Assembly: GCF_000332075.2 (NCBI RefSeq)
Contig: NZ_ALVU02000001.1
Span: 3,422,324 to 3,486,323 of the forward strand
DNA: 64,000 nucleotides
Direction of reading: 5' to 3'
Origin: Synechocystis sp. PCC 7509
GTDB taxonomy: Bacteria; Cyanobacteriota; Cyanobacteriia; Cyanobacteriales; Chroococcidiopsidaceae
Positions 55,479 to 64,000 of the stretch are shown one piece after another. The position numbers and the translations under genes are program-made. Numbering within the stretch: the stretch's first letter is position 1; every line of letters begins with the position of its first letter. The notes under the pieces were generated by a model. It was not told where the DNA came from and made no database searches. It saw nothing but the letters and a program-made list of their open reading frames with translations.

Positions 55479-58297
55479 TAATCTTTACGCACTTTAAACG
55501 TACCTACCGAAGTTTGCAACTGCTGCGCTACTTCTACCGTTCGTTTGAGAGACTTCGATACTTGGCGCGAAGAAGAAGCAGTTTCCTCCGAACTCATAGC
55601 CAACCCTTTCATCAACTGGGTTACAACTTGAGCGGTTTTTGCTTGGGAGACTGTAGAACGAGAAATTACTTGGACTAATTCATCAATTTTGCGCGATACA
55701 AGCAATATTTCTCCCAAACTTTGCTTCGTATCTGCCACAAGCTGAGTACCTTCATTAACTTGCATATTACCTAGTTCCATAGCTCTAACCACTTCGCTAG
55801 TTTGCTGCTGGATATTTTCTAGCACTTGCTCAATTTCTTTAGTTGCTCCGGCGGCTTTAGTTGCCAGTTCCCCTACTTCTTCAGCGACTACCGCAAAGCC
55901 TCTCCCTTCTTCTCCCGCACGAGAGGCTTCAATACTGGCATTAATGGCGAGGACGTTGGTTTGCAAGGCAATTTGGTTAATTAAAGTTGTAACTTTAGAA
56001 ATTTGCTGAGATGCTTCGCCTAGGTTTTTAACTTTCTTGGCGGTTTGGGCGATCGTATCGCGTAAATTTATAATGCTAAATACTGTGCGCTCCATTGCTA
56101 TTTCTCCAGTTTGGGCGCTAGTTGAAGCATCGCGGGCAACTTCTGCCGCTAGGGTGGCGCTATCTGCGACTGATTGAATAGATAGCGTCATTTGCTCCAC
56201 CGAATCAAGAGTATTGACAATTTCTACATTTTGTTTGACAGCTTCTTCCGCCAGTTGCCGAATTGCCCCTTCGTTTTCATTAATAGAAATATTTACTTTG
56301 TCGGTAGCGTGTTTTACCGAAATGACAATTTCTCTTAAACTTTCAACGATCGCATTGAAAAAATCTGCTACTGTACCAATCTCTCCCTTGGTAACTTCCG
56401 CCCTGACTGTCAAATCGCCTCTAGTTGCTCCTTCTACTTCACTAAGCAAGTCTACTAATTGATTTTCGAGTAATTCTTTTTGTTCTCGCTGCTCAAGAGA
56501 CATTACTTCCGCAGCCTTTCGAGATTGTTCCACTTGTTCTAACAAATTTGCTTGATCTAAAGCAAAGCCGATTTGCGCCGCTAATTGGGTAAATAAATTA
56601 ATTTCTGACTCTTGCCAGTTGCGCGGTTCTGAGCAATGATGAGCAATCAACAAACCAAGCAATTTTTTATCTTTAAGAATTGGTGCAACTAAGTTTGCTT
56701 TAACTTCAAATTTTTCTAAAGTTTGGATATGACACTCGGTAAGTCCAGCATGGTAAATATCATTAATTCCCCGTACTCGACCATTTTTATAATTTTTTAT
56801 ATGATGCTCCTTAAAACAAGGATCGTCAATAGTTTGTTGTAGTGCTTGCGTCCACCCAGGTACAACAGATTCGGCAACCACAGTACCGCTAAAATCGGGG
56901 TTAAAGCTGTAAATAACTACTCGTTCGGTGTGCATGACTTTTCGTACTTCTCGAACGGCGGTTTTTAAAATGTCGTCTAGGTTTAAAGAGCGACGAATGC
57001 GTAAAGTAATATCTGTAAAAGTCTGCGCTGCTTCTGTGGCTGATTCTTGCTTGTAAAGGAGATTTTGCAGTTGTTGAGCCATGCCATTGATATTAGCGCC
57101 CAAAACGGCTAATTCATCAGCACCTTCTACCGCTAGGCGTGTATTTAAGTGTCCTTCTCCTAGTTGACGCACGGCGTTTGATGCTGCCATAACTGGGCGC
57201 AAGGCTCTATTTACTAGCCAGGCGGCGAAAGCTGCGACCATCAGGGCGATCGCACCTGTTGCTATAGTCAAAGTTACTATCGAAACATCGCGGGTAGCAA
57301 ATATTTGGTTTTCATCTTGACTAACCAGTACGCTCCAATTTAGTTGAGATGCTCCAGCAAACTTACCTACAGGAGTAAAAGATATTAAGTACCATTCTTG
57401 CTCTAATAAATCTTTTTCAACAACGCTATCAACCTTATTTACTGTTTGTAATCGCGCCGCTACTTGAGGAAAAATTTCTTTAGCATCCTTACCGATATAG
57501 TTAGTATGCTCTGTGGGTGAAACTACAATTTTACCAATGTCATTAATTGCATAGTATGCTTCTGGTACGTAGCCATTAATGGTTTGCGTCAACTCTTTAG
57601 CTTCCGCTTGAATAATATTATTAAAATATTTTAGGGGAGTACGCGATCGCACGATGGCAATTGTCTCTCCGGTGCGCGTATCTATTACTGGTGCGGCTAC
57701 AAATATCGAATATTCTCCAGTTCCCGACGATCTTCTTGGGGGAGTAATTACGGGGCGATTTGTTCTTAAAACTTCTTGAAAATAGTTGATTTCGTTATAG
57801 TTGGCGATTACCGCTCCGGCGGACTGTAATAAAACATTTCCTTCTAAATCTATAACAGCAATACTGTCATATATCGGATTATCTTTGATATAGCGGTCCA
57901 ATATTGCTTGCTTCGCTCTAGTTGAAGTTGCAGCTATAGTTGCCGGATTGTTCAAAATACTTAGTTGGGATAGAGTTTTAATATCTTGGTATTGTTGAAC
58001 TATAAATTGATTGATTTGGTTAGATAAACCAATTACTCTGGCTTTTTGTTGCTGTTGTAAGTTTTCGGTAATTTTTTCTGTAGTTACATAGGTGGCGATC
58101 GCTCCAATTACAATAATTGGGATGACGCTTAGAGCGATTGCTGAAATTGTTGCTTTAGTTTTTAAACTTAATTGCTGACTAAACTTGGCTCGATTTTTTT
58201 TTTGTACACTAGCTTTCAATTTGTTCAATTGTTCTTGAAAATTCCTTTTTTCTACCTGTTGCTCGACGGCTGATTCCGGCTCAAAATTTGTACTCAT
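55478..58297 (-). CDS. pixJ: PixJ-type chemoreceptor with DXCF cyanobacteriochrome GAF domain
   Basis: A 939-residue methyl-accepting chemotaxis protein. After a membrane helix near 51-71 comes a periplasmic dCache-like domain (about 75-335), a second helix (339-362) and a HAMP domain. The GAF domain (about 428-585) has the canonical bilin cysteine at C522 in ECHIQTL and a second one at C494 in DDPCF, the DXCF pair that in related photoreceptors gives blue/green sensing. A second HAMP-like region and the signalling tip INQIALQTNVLAINASIEASRAG (about 773-795, shown in part) follow. Upstream genes match pixG, pixH and pixI. Confidence 0.88.
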   Translation of the reverse strand: MSTNFEPESAVEQQVEKRNFQEQLNKLKASVQKKNRAKFSQQLSLKTKATISAIALSVIPIIVIGAIATYVTTEKITENLQQQQKARVIGLSNQINQFIVQQYQDIKTLSQLSILNNPATIAATSTRAKQAILDRYIKDNPIYDSIAVIDLEGNVLLQSAGAVIANYNEINYFQEVLRTNRPVITPPRRSSGTGEYSIFVAAPVIDTRTGETIAIVRSRTPLKYFNNIIQAEAKELTQTINGYVPEAYYAINDIGKIVVSPTEHTNYIGKDAKEIFPQVAARLQTVNKVDSVVEKDLLEQEWYLISFTPVGKFAGASQLNWSVLVSQDENQIFATRDVSIVTLTIATGAIALMVAAFAAWLVNRALRPVMAASNAVRQLGEGHLNTRLAVEGADELAVLGANINGMAQQLQNLLYKQESATEAAQTFTDITLRIRRSLNLDDILKTAVREVRKVMHTERVVIYSFNPDFSGTVVAESVVPGWTQALQQTIDDPCFKEHHIKNYKNGRVRGINDIYHAGLTECHIQTLEKFEVKANLVAPILKDKKLLGLLIAHHCSEPRNWQESEINLFTQLAAQIGFALDQANLLEQVEQSRKAAEVMSLEQREQKELLENQLVDLLSEVEGATRGDLTVRAEVTKGEIGTVADFFNAIVESLREIVISVKHATDKVNISINENEGAIRQLAEEAVKQNVEIVNTLDSVEQMTLSIQSVADSATLAAEVARDASTSAQTGEIAMERTVFSIINLRDTIAQTAKKVKNLGEASQQISKVTTLINQIALQTNVLAINASIEASRAGEEGRGFAVVAEEVGELATKAAGATKEIEQVLENIQQQTSEVVRAMELGNMQVNEGTQLVADTKQSLGEILLVSRKIDELVQVISRSTVSQAKTAQVVTQLMKGLAMSSEETASSSRQVSKSLKRTVEVAQQLQTSVGTFKVRKD

Positions 58298-58320
58298 AAT
58301 ATCCTTCCTTTACCCCGCGA

Positions 58321-58797
58321 TTAAGTTTTTAAATTAGGGGAATTAGTAATTTTTTCTACATCTAAAACTATTAAAATTTCATCCCCTTGTGTAATACATT
58401 CACTTACATAAGGAGCAAGCCCGGTATATAACTTTGTTGGTGTTTGGCGGCAATGATTGGCAAAGTAAGTTACACCTTTAACCGATTGTACAACTAGCCC
58501 TAACTTAACTTGTTTTACCTGAATAATTACAATTTGATACTGTTGAGCAATTGGTTCTGTTCCAGGTAAATTTAACATTTGTGCTAGATTTACTACCCAC
58601 AGTATTTTGCTGCGCCGATTTAATAATCCTAATACGCATTCCGGCATATTTGGCATGGGGGAAAGGCGAGTTTTGGGAACAATTATTACTTCCTGAGCAT
58701 ACTCCATTAACAATAATGCGGGGGTTTGTTGATTTAAGTAGAAACTTAAATAGCGATCGTCGCATGGCTTAATGGGCGGTGCAATTTGTGTATTCAT
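58321..58797 (-). CDS. pixI: CheW-like adaptor PixI
   Basis: A 158-residue CheW-domain protein that couples the receptor to a histidine kinase. The start is variable, then LLMEYAQEVIIVPKTRLSPMP, CVLGLLNRRSKILWVVNLAQML and KLGLVVQSVKGVTYF fit the CheW fold. The start overlaps the pixH stop by one base (TAATG). It lies 23 bases before pixJ on the transcript. Confidence 0.88.
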   Translation of the reverse strand: MNTQIAPPIKPCDDRYLSFYLNQQTPALLLMEYAQEVIIVPKTRLSPMPNMPECVLGLLNRRSKILWVVNLAQMLNLPGTEPIAQQYQIVIIQVKQVKLGLVVQSVKGVTYFANHCRQTPTKLYTGLAPYVSECITQGDEILIVLDVEKITNSPNLKT

Positions 58798-59159
58798 TAA
58801 CCCACCACCGATTGAATCGCTACTAATAATTGCTCCTTTGTAAATGGTTTTGTTACGTAAGCATCAGCCCCTTGTTTTTTGCCCCACAATTGGTCTATTT
58901 TTCCAGACTTTGAGCTACAAATAATAATTGGTACTTGCTCTGTTGCTGGGTTACTTTTTAGTTGACGGCATAATTCAAAACCACTCATTCCTGGCATAAC
59001 TACGTCAGTTATAATCGCATCAGGCTGTTGTTTTATCGCCTCAATTAACGCATCTTTGGCATTGTTTGCCATAATTACGGTGTAACCACTATCGCGCAGA
59101 TAGCCAGCTATCAAGTTTAATAGACTTCGCGTATCATCCACTAACAAAACTGTACTCAC
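58797..59159 (-). CDS. pixH: CheY-like response regulator PixH
   Basis: A 120-residue single-domain receiver. Acidic residues D8 and D9 (LLVDDT), the phospho-acceptor D52 (ITDVVMPGMSG), Ser at 82-83 and K104 (VTKPF) are all present, so it can be phosphorylated. By family precedent it would take phosphate from PixL and affect pilus motors. It lies between pixG (18 bases) and pixI (overlap). Confidence 0.9.
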   Translation of the reverse strand: MSTVLLVDDTRSLLNLIAGYLRDSGYTVIMANNAKDALIEAIKQQPDAIITDVVMPGMSGFELCRQLKSNPATEQVPIIICSSKSGKIDQLWGKKQGADAYVTKPFTKEQLLVAIQSVVG

Positions 59160-59177
59160 AATTTTTTTAATATCCTA

Positions 59178-60497
59178 CTATTCCGATAGATGTCTAAATA
59201 CAATTTTTAATAAGTCTGACTGAGCAAAAGGTTTAGTTAAATAGCCTGATGCCCCTACAATTCTAGCTTTAACTCTATCGATAATTCCTGTATTTCCCGT
59301 CACCATAATAATTGGTGTGGTTTTAAAAAACGAGTGATTTCTTAATAAGCGACATAGCTCGTAGCCATCTATTCCTGCCATTTTTACGTCTAGTAATATC
59401 AAGTCTGGTTTGAGCCTAACTATTTGCATCAAAGCCTTAACTGGATCGTTAATTGTAGAAACCGCAAAACTTTCATCATCTAAAAAGTAGCTGATTTCTT
59501 TCAACATTGCGGGGCTATCATCTACACAAACAATTTTGTAAGTTTTTTTGTTGGTTGGTGCTTCTGGTAGATTGTTAATTGGTTCGGAAACAACATTCAC
59601 GCTCTGAGGAGGGCGTGAGGGAATTTGTGGTAATTGAGCAGTAGATGTTGGCGGTAAGGAACTTGCTACAGTAATTTTAGAAGTCGGTATTTTTAAAGCT
59701 AATGAATAGTTATTTACTGGGGTTTTTGGCGATTGAATAAAAGGCAACCGATCAAAGGGCGCAGAGGGAGGTTGTAGTAATATATTTCCTGCCTTAATAT
59801 AGGGGTATAAACTTTGTGCTAACCGTAGTTCATCTTGATTGAGTAAAATTGCTAAATGATGAAAACTAAATCCTTTTAAAATCGCGGTTAATTTTTGGCG
59901 TAATTCTGAAGAAAGTTTTTGATTGATGGGCGAAGAAGCTAAGTAAGGACATTGATAAGGCGAAACTATTTCCGGTGCTAAAGCTTGCCAAGCTTGTAAT
60001 TGCTTTTCCGCATATTTAACTAAACTTGGCAAATCTAATTGACAAAAACCTGAATTTGTCTCCGAAAAACTATGTAACTCATAGCTACCTTCTTCTACCA
60101 ATAAAAATGATTCAATAACTTCTTTAACCAATCCTTCAATTAAATTTTTTGCTTGCACGTTTGTTAAATGCTGATGTTCGATTAACCAGCAAATAGCTTG
60201 ATAGTCATTTATATTTAGTTGCTCTCCTCTTGACTCATTTTCAAACATTAACCTTAGCTTTGTGCGAGTATCGCTGCTTAAGGAGGGGATTTTATGAGCT
60301 AGGCGGCGTAAATGGCAATCTAGACGATCAAAAGGTTCTACAGAATGAGAAGCGTAAATTATCTTACCTTTATCTAGATAGATCGACCAAGCAACTGAAT
60401 TGCTAAGTACCTTTAAGTGAGCGCTATCGTAAGAATTTGATAAGTGGGTTAACAAACTGAGCGGGCGTAATTTTTGAAATGTTCCACAGCTAGTCAT
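59178..60497 (-). CDS. pixG: PatA-type response regulator PixG
   Basis: A 439-residue protein with an N-terminal PATAN/DUF4388-like region (about 1-245, SLLTHLSNSYDSAHLKV, WSIYLDKGKIIYASH). A Pro-rich linker leads to a C-terminal receiver domain (about 320-439). The receiver has D326-D327, acceptor D370 in LLDVKMAGIDGYE, T400 and K422 (LTKPF). PatA-type regulators in known pix/pil systems control motility direction. It is the first gene of the operon and is preceded by a 554-base intergenic region. Confidence 0.88.
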   Translation of the reverse strand: MTSCGTFQKLRPLSLLTHLSNSYDSAHLKVLSNSVAWSIYLDKGKIIYASHSVEPFDRLDCHLRRLAHKIPSLSSDTRTKLRLMFENESRGEQLNINDYQAICWLIEHQHLTNVQAKNLIEGLVKEVIESFLLVEEGSYELHSFSETNSGFCQLDLPSLVKYAEKQLQAWQALAPEIVSPYQCPYLASSPINQKLSSELRQKLTAILKGFSFHHLAILLNQDELRLAQSLYPYIKAGNILLQPPSAPFDRLPFIQSPKTPVNNYSLALKIPTSKITVASSLPPTSTAQLPQIPSRPPQSVNVVSEPINNLPEAPTNKKTYKIVCVDDSPAMLKEISYFLDDESFAVSTINDPVKALMQIVRLKPDLILLDVKMAGIDGYELCRLLRNHSFFKTTPIIMVTGNTGIIDRVKARIVGASGYLTKPFAQSDLLKIVFRHLSE

Positions 60498-61051
60498 TTA
60501 GCACTTATTCCTTACAGCAAATGTTAGTAATTTCAAGCTTCAAGAAATCCCAAAACTTAAGTTAAGTTAAACTATCTCAATAAAATTAGACTTATTTGCG
60601 ACCATCACAACTCAAGTTTGGCAGTAGCACTTTTAGTCAAAGCTATAAGTACCTAAGAATAATCTATTATACAAATGATTCTAGATCAAGATTTTCAACC
60701 TGTAACATCCAGGAGAAACTTTGCTAATTTTGGCGGGATTCGTTCCCAAATATTTGTATAAAAATATACAGTAATTTTTAGATGGCTGAAATCAAGACTC
60801 TGATAGATAATCTAGGCGGTAAAAAAAGAGACTTATTTACCTGTAAGTTAAAAGTCGTCAAGAAAATTTCAACTATTCGGCGCTTAAACAAATGATGTAA
60901 GCTAAAAATGAACCATTAATTCAAAATAATTCTTTGTATACCTAAACAGCATGGCAAAATGTAGGCTCGCTGAGACTTAGTATAGTTAGAATCTGTAAAG
61001 TAGCTAACCCTATTGTCAGTTAAAAATTATCATGACTACCCCTGCGACTAA
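60498..61051. other. intergenic region between pixG and the PP2C gene
   Basis: This 554-base AT-rich stretch separates divergent units and should contain both promoters. The only open frame is a 37-codon ATG frame at 60782-60895 with no recognisable likeness. I see no strong hairpin or known riboswitch. Confidence 0.4.
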
Positions 61052-61876
61052 ATGCAAGTGGATATTAATCAAAAATTCATGCAGACAGACGAACCCATAG
61101 TTAAAAACTTAGATCGTTGGCGAGTGGTAGCAGCATCCGTGCTGGGAAAAAGCCATGAAAAAGTAAAGCAACATTGTCAAGATGCCCATCATTGGGAGTT
61201 GTTGCCAGAAGGGGTATTAGTAGCAGCCGTAGCAGATGGTGCGGGGAGTGCAAGTTTGGGGAAAGTAGGGGCAATTGTAGCTTCCCAAACCGCCGTTGAA
61301 ACCATCCGCTTGCAGTATGCAATCAGCAAAAGTGCGGAAGATGAAAACGATCTCAAATGGCAATTATTACTAAGTAACGCCCTAGAAGCGGCGAAAAAAG
61401 CTGTAGAAGAAGAAGCTTTCGCCTGTAAAGTTGCGGCTAGAGAATTAGCTACTACTTTAATTATTGTCGTTGCCACCTCAAACCTAATAGCCGCAGTCCA
61501 AGTAGGTGACGGCGTAGCGGTGGGGTGCGATCGCACGGGCAACATGATCGCCCTCACCGCACCGCAACGGGGAGAATACGCCAACGAAACAATTTTTTTA
61601 GTTTCCCCCCATGCTTTAGAGAATATTCAAGTAAACGTCTGGCGTGGTGTTGTAGCTAATATTGCCATGCTCTCTGACGGACTGCAAATGTTGGCTTTAG
61701 AAATGAGTGGAGGTAAACCCCATGCACCCTTTTTTTTCCCAATGTTTCAATTTGTTGCTGATGTTACCGACGAAGGAGACGCTCAAGAGCAATTAGTAGC
61801 ATTTTTGCGATCGGAACGCATTAGCACGCGGACTGATGACGATCTAACACTTTTACTGGCGACGATAGTCAATTAA
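61052..61876 (+). CDS. PP2C-family protein phosphatase
   Basis: A 274-residue PP2C-type Ser/Thr phosphatase. It carries the early SHEKVKQHCQDAHHWE, the metal motif AAVADGAGSASLG with DGAGS at 62-66, AAVQVGDGVAVGC, MLSDGLQMLALE and the final TDDDLTLLLATI. These are the usual metal-binding Asp positions, so activity is likely. It is four bases upstream of a kinase-like gene, which suggests the two act as an opposing pair. No vWA (TerY-type) gene is next to them inside the window. Confidence 0.88.
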   Translation: MQVDINQKFMQTDEPIVKNLDRWRVVAASVLGKSHEKVKQHCQDAHHWELLPEGVLVAAVADGAGSASLGKVGAIVASQTAVETIRLQYAISKSAEDENDLKWQLLLSNALEAAKKAVEEEAFACKVAARELATTLIIVVATSNLIAAVQVGDGVAVGCDRTGNMIALTAPQRGEYANETIFLVSPHALENIQVNVWRGVVANIAMLSDGLQMLALEMSGGKPHAPFFFPMFQFVADVTDEGDAQEQLVAFLRSERISTRTDDDLTLLLATIVN

Positions 61877-61880
61877 TGCC

Positions 61881-63977
61881 ATGAGGTTGAAACGTCAACT
61901 CGACACCCAAATTATTACTATAGACCCCACCTCAAGCTTAGGACATGGCGGGGAAGCAAAAGTTTATAGCGTGCCGCAAGATGAGACTCTGGTGGCAAAA
62001 GTCTATCATAAGCCCACCGAAGCCCATGCCAATAAATTAATGTTGATGCTGGCAAACCCACCCGACAACCCCGCCGCCAGTAAAGATCATATCTCTATTG
62101 CTTGGCCTGTGGACGTACTGCGGACAATAGATGAAAAACAAAAAGTAGTGGGTTTTTTGATGACGCGAGTCAAAGAAATGCACTCGCTATTGGACTTTTA
62201 TAACCCAAAAACCCGTCGCCAAAAGTGTCCCTTTTTTAACTATCTTTATTTGCATCGTACCGCACGCAATCTTGCCGCCGCCTTTGGCGCACTTCACGCT
62301 CGCGGTTACTGTATTGGCGATGTGAATGAATCAAATATTTTAGTTAGTAATACAGCTTTAATTACATTAGTAGATACAGATTCTTTTCAAGTTAGAAACG
62401 AACGCAACGGCGAAATCTACCGTTGCGCTGTGGGCAAACCAGAATTTACCCCCCCCGAACTCCAGGGGCAGAGTTTCGCCCAGCTAGATCGAGCGCCAGA
62501 ACACGATTTATTTGGGTTGGCAGTTTTAATATTTCAGTTGTTGATGGAGGGTACACACCCCTTTGCAGGCATCTATCAAGGTAGCGGCGACGCGCCACCC
62601 TATGAAACGAGAATAGCTGAAGGTCATTTTGTTTACAGTCGGCGGCGCGTACCTTATTTACCGACCATAATTTCCCCCAAATTTGAGCTACTGCACCCAA
62701 TATTGCAACAGCTATTTATCCGTTGTTTTGAAGAAGGGCATAACAACCCCCAAATGCGCCCTACGGCTCAAATTTGGCAAAGTGCGTTAAGTGAAGCGGA
62801 ACGGGATTTAACTACTTGTAAAGTCAATAGTCACCATCGTCACGGCAAGCATTTAAGCTATTGCCCTTGGTGCGAAAGAACTTTTAAGCTGAGTGGGCGA
62901 GATCCCTTCCCTTCCTCTCAAACAGTCCAAAAAGGTCAGCATTTACTACCCCTCAAAAAGCGCAACCCTACCTTGGTACTACCAAAAAGTCAGCCCGTTA
63001 GCAGCTTTTACCGTCAAAATCTCCTTAGCACAAGTCCTCGTCAGTACCGCCACAAACAAAAAATTAACGCCGCAATGTTGAGCGCTGTGGGTGTAGGGGC
63101 TGTGGGGTTATTTGGATTAACACTAATAGTTAAAGACTTTAAACTTTCAAGCAAAATTAGCGAGACGCTTTTTCCTCCAGCAGAAGTTGTGACTTCCAAT
63201 CAAACGGCTGATGTTAATAAAATTGCTTCCAAGTATAACCATCAAGGGAAAATATCTTCTAAATATGAAGATTATGACGGAGCAATTGAAAACTTTAATC
63301 AGGCTTTGATTCATAATCCCAACGATGCCCAAGCTTATATCGATCGCGGAAATGCGCTGTATGAAAATGCTCAAAATAGCGGCAACCCTGATGAAGAATA
63401 CAAAATAGCCCTTAAAGACTTTGATAACGCTCTAAAACTCAATCCCAATGAAGCTGAAGCTTATATTAGTCGGGGAACTGTGCGCTACGACATCGCCGAA
63501 TATAGTCCTGATGCTATCGACGAATACAAAGCAGCGATCGCTGATTTTAATCAAGCTATTAGTAAAAATCCCACTAATGCCCTTGCTTATGTCAAACGCG
63601 GCATTACCCAGCAAAAACTAGCCAAAAAAAATAGCGGCGACTTAAATCAAGGCTACCAAAAAGCTCTTAAAGACTTTGATTTGGCGCTGCAACTCGATCC
63701 TAAGTTAGCCGAGGCTTATGTAGAAAAAGGTAATATTTTATACGAATTAGCAAAAATTAATGGCAAAAACGAAAGCGATTATTGGGGAGCGATCGCCAAC
63801 TTACAAACAGCAGCTAAAATATTTCTCGATCGCCAAGATATGGAGCGATACCAAGAGGCTTTAGACACTTTGGGAAATATCTGTTTAGCCATAGAAAATG
63901 ATTGCCAGTCTTTATTAACTAATCCCCAATTGCCAAGTATTGCCAAACCGCAACCAATTAATAAAAATAAAAGTTAG
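61881..63977 (+). CDS. kinase-like protein with zinc ribbon, membrane segment and TPR repeats
   Basis: A 698-residue protein with four parts. Residues 15-310 form a divergent kinase: glycine loop GHGGEAKVYS at 21-30, K40, a catalytic loop GDVNESN at 146-152 instead of HRD-x-KxxN, and DTDSF at 165-169 in place of DFG. Residues 313-331 have a Cys/His-rich ribbon ending CPWC. A membrane helix lies near 397-416. TPR units fill about 447-680. D147, N152 and D165 remain, so catalysis is possible. It follows a PP2C gene by 4 bases, like the kinase-phosphatase pairs of TerY-type systems. Confidence 0.85.
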   Translation: MRLKRQLDTQIITIDPTSSLGHGGEAKVYSVPQDETLVAKVYHKPTEAHANKLMLMLANPPDNPAASKDHISIAWPVDVLRTIDEKQKVVGFLMTRVKEMHSLLDFYNPKTRRQKCPFFNYLYLHRTARNLAAAFGALHARGYCIGDVNESNILVSNTALITLVDTDSFQVRNERNGEIYRCAVGKPEFTPPELQGQSFAQLDRAPEHDLFGLAVLIFQLLMEGTHPFAGIYQGSGDAPPYETRIAEGHFVYSRRRVPYLPTIISPKFELLHPILQQLFIRCFEEGHNNPQMRPTAQIWQSALSEAERDLTTCKVNSHHRHGKHLSYCPWCERTFKLSGRDPFPSSQTVQKGQHLLPLKKRNPTLVLPKSQPVSSFYRQNLLSTSPRQYRHKQKINAAMLSAVGVGAVGLFGLTLIVKDFKLSSKISETLFPPAEVVTSNQTADVNKIASKYNHQGKISSKYEDYDGAIENFNQALIHNPNDAQAYIDRGNALYENAQNSGNPDEEYKIALKDFDNALKLNPNEAEAYISRGTVRYDIAEYSPDAIDEYKAAIADFNQAISKNPTNALAYVKRGITQQKLAKKNSGDLNQGYQKALKDFDLALQLDPKLAEAYVEKGNILYELAKINGKNESDYWGAIANLQTAAKIFLDRQDMERYQEALDTLGNICLAIENDCQSLLTNPQLPSIAKPQPINKNKS

Positions 63978-64000
63978 CAGATAAATTTAATAGTAAAAAG

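Noticed and set aside
60782-60895. A 37-codon ATG frame upstream of the PP2C gene
   Set aside because: No recognisable family, no clear ribosome binding site, and such short frames are common by chance in AT-rich spacers.

Overview
The window is chromosomal DNA of a cyanobacterium. This rests on psbZ (photosystem II), nblA (phycobilisome degradation), the ycf35-type DUF1257 gene beside a DUF2997 gene and a ferredoxin gene, a phycobilin-type photoreceptor locus of the pix kind, and the very frequent octamer GCGATCGC (HIP1), which is typical of many cyanobacteria. Gene content and moderate AT richness fit a larger-genome freshwater or terrestrial lineage, but I cannot name the genus from this window.

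Layout. 1-2345: a gene for a fused mannose-1-phosphate guanylyltransferase/phosphomannomutase is cut by a complete ISL3-family insertion sequence with perfect 33-bp ends and an 8-bp target duplication. 2410-7663: an SSB-like protein, a double-ATPase peptide-type ABC protein, ftsQ, a tiny ribbon-helix-helix protein and ftsZ. 7668-14346 (minus strand): grpE, dnaK, dnaJ, tusA-like, rsgA, grxC and gshB. 14790-19301: pilB, pilT and pilC, the type IV pilus motor genes. 19395-22424: conserved cyanobacterial genes ending in DUF2997-DUF1257(ycf35)-ferredoxin. 22494 to about 24165: an IS605-type element with divergent tnpA and tnpB. 24390-28460: tRNA-Phe, a metal ABC permease, a Nif3-like gene, wecB, a lipoprotein and a DUF1802 gene. 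28461-29134 is decayed accessory DNA: a folded palindromic repeat, a probable hsdR remnant and a vapB-vapC deletion fusion. 29223-41942: housekeeping and signalling genes (TPR, YihY, DUF4112, cysteine hydrolase, truncated KdpD-N, anmK, a Ser/Thr kinase, nblA, an ABC1 kinase, a DHH-CBS-tRNA nucleotidyltransferase fusion). 42073-43041: psbZ, ribH and tRNA-Gly. 43218-49028: MarR, a TonB-like protein, a futABC-type iron importer and an unknown protein. 49090-53628: an RND efflux pump pair. 53865-54826: tRNA-Ala and trhO. 54810-60497 (minus strand): pixG-pixH-pixI-pixJ followed by a coupled O-methyltransferase. 61052-63977: a PP2C phosphatase and a kinase-like/TPR membrane protein.

How the parts work together. 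pilB/T/C supply the pilus motors, and the pix operon is a chemotaxis-like module that in known cases steers pilus-based phototaxis. Its receptor carries both cysteines of a DXCF cyanobacteriochrome, but the CheA-type kinase gene (pixL) is not at this locus. The minus-strand chaperone block is followed by ribosome maturation and glutathione/glutaredoxin genes. futABC, the TonB-like gene and a weak Fur-like site share one control region.

The most notable signals are the clean IS disruption, a premature stop in the KdpD-like gene that looks like deamination of a HIP1 site, the vapB/vapC scar, the pix locus without pixL, and the PP2C/kinase pair resembling part of a TerY-type phosphorylation triad. 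I found no convincing new defence or biosynthetic system.
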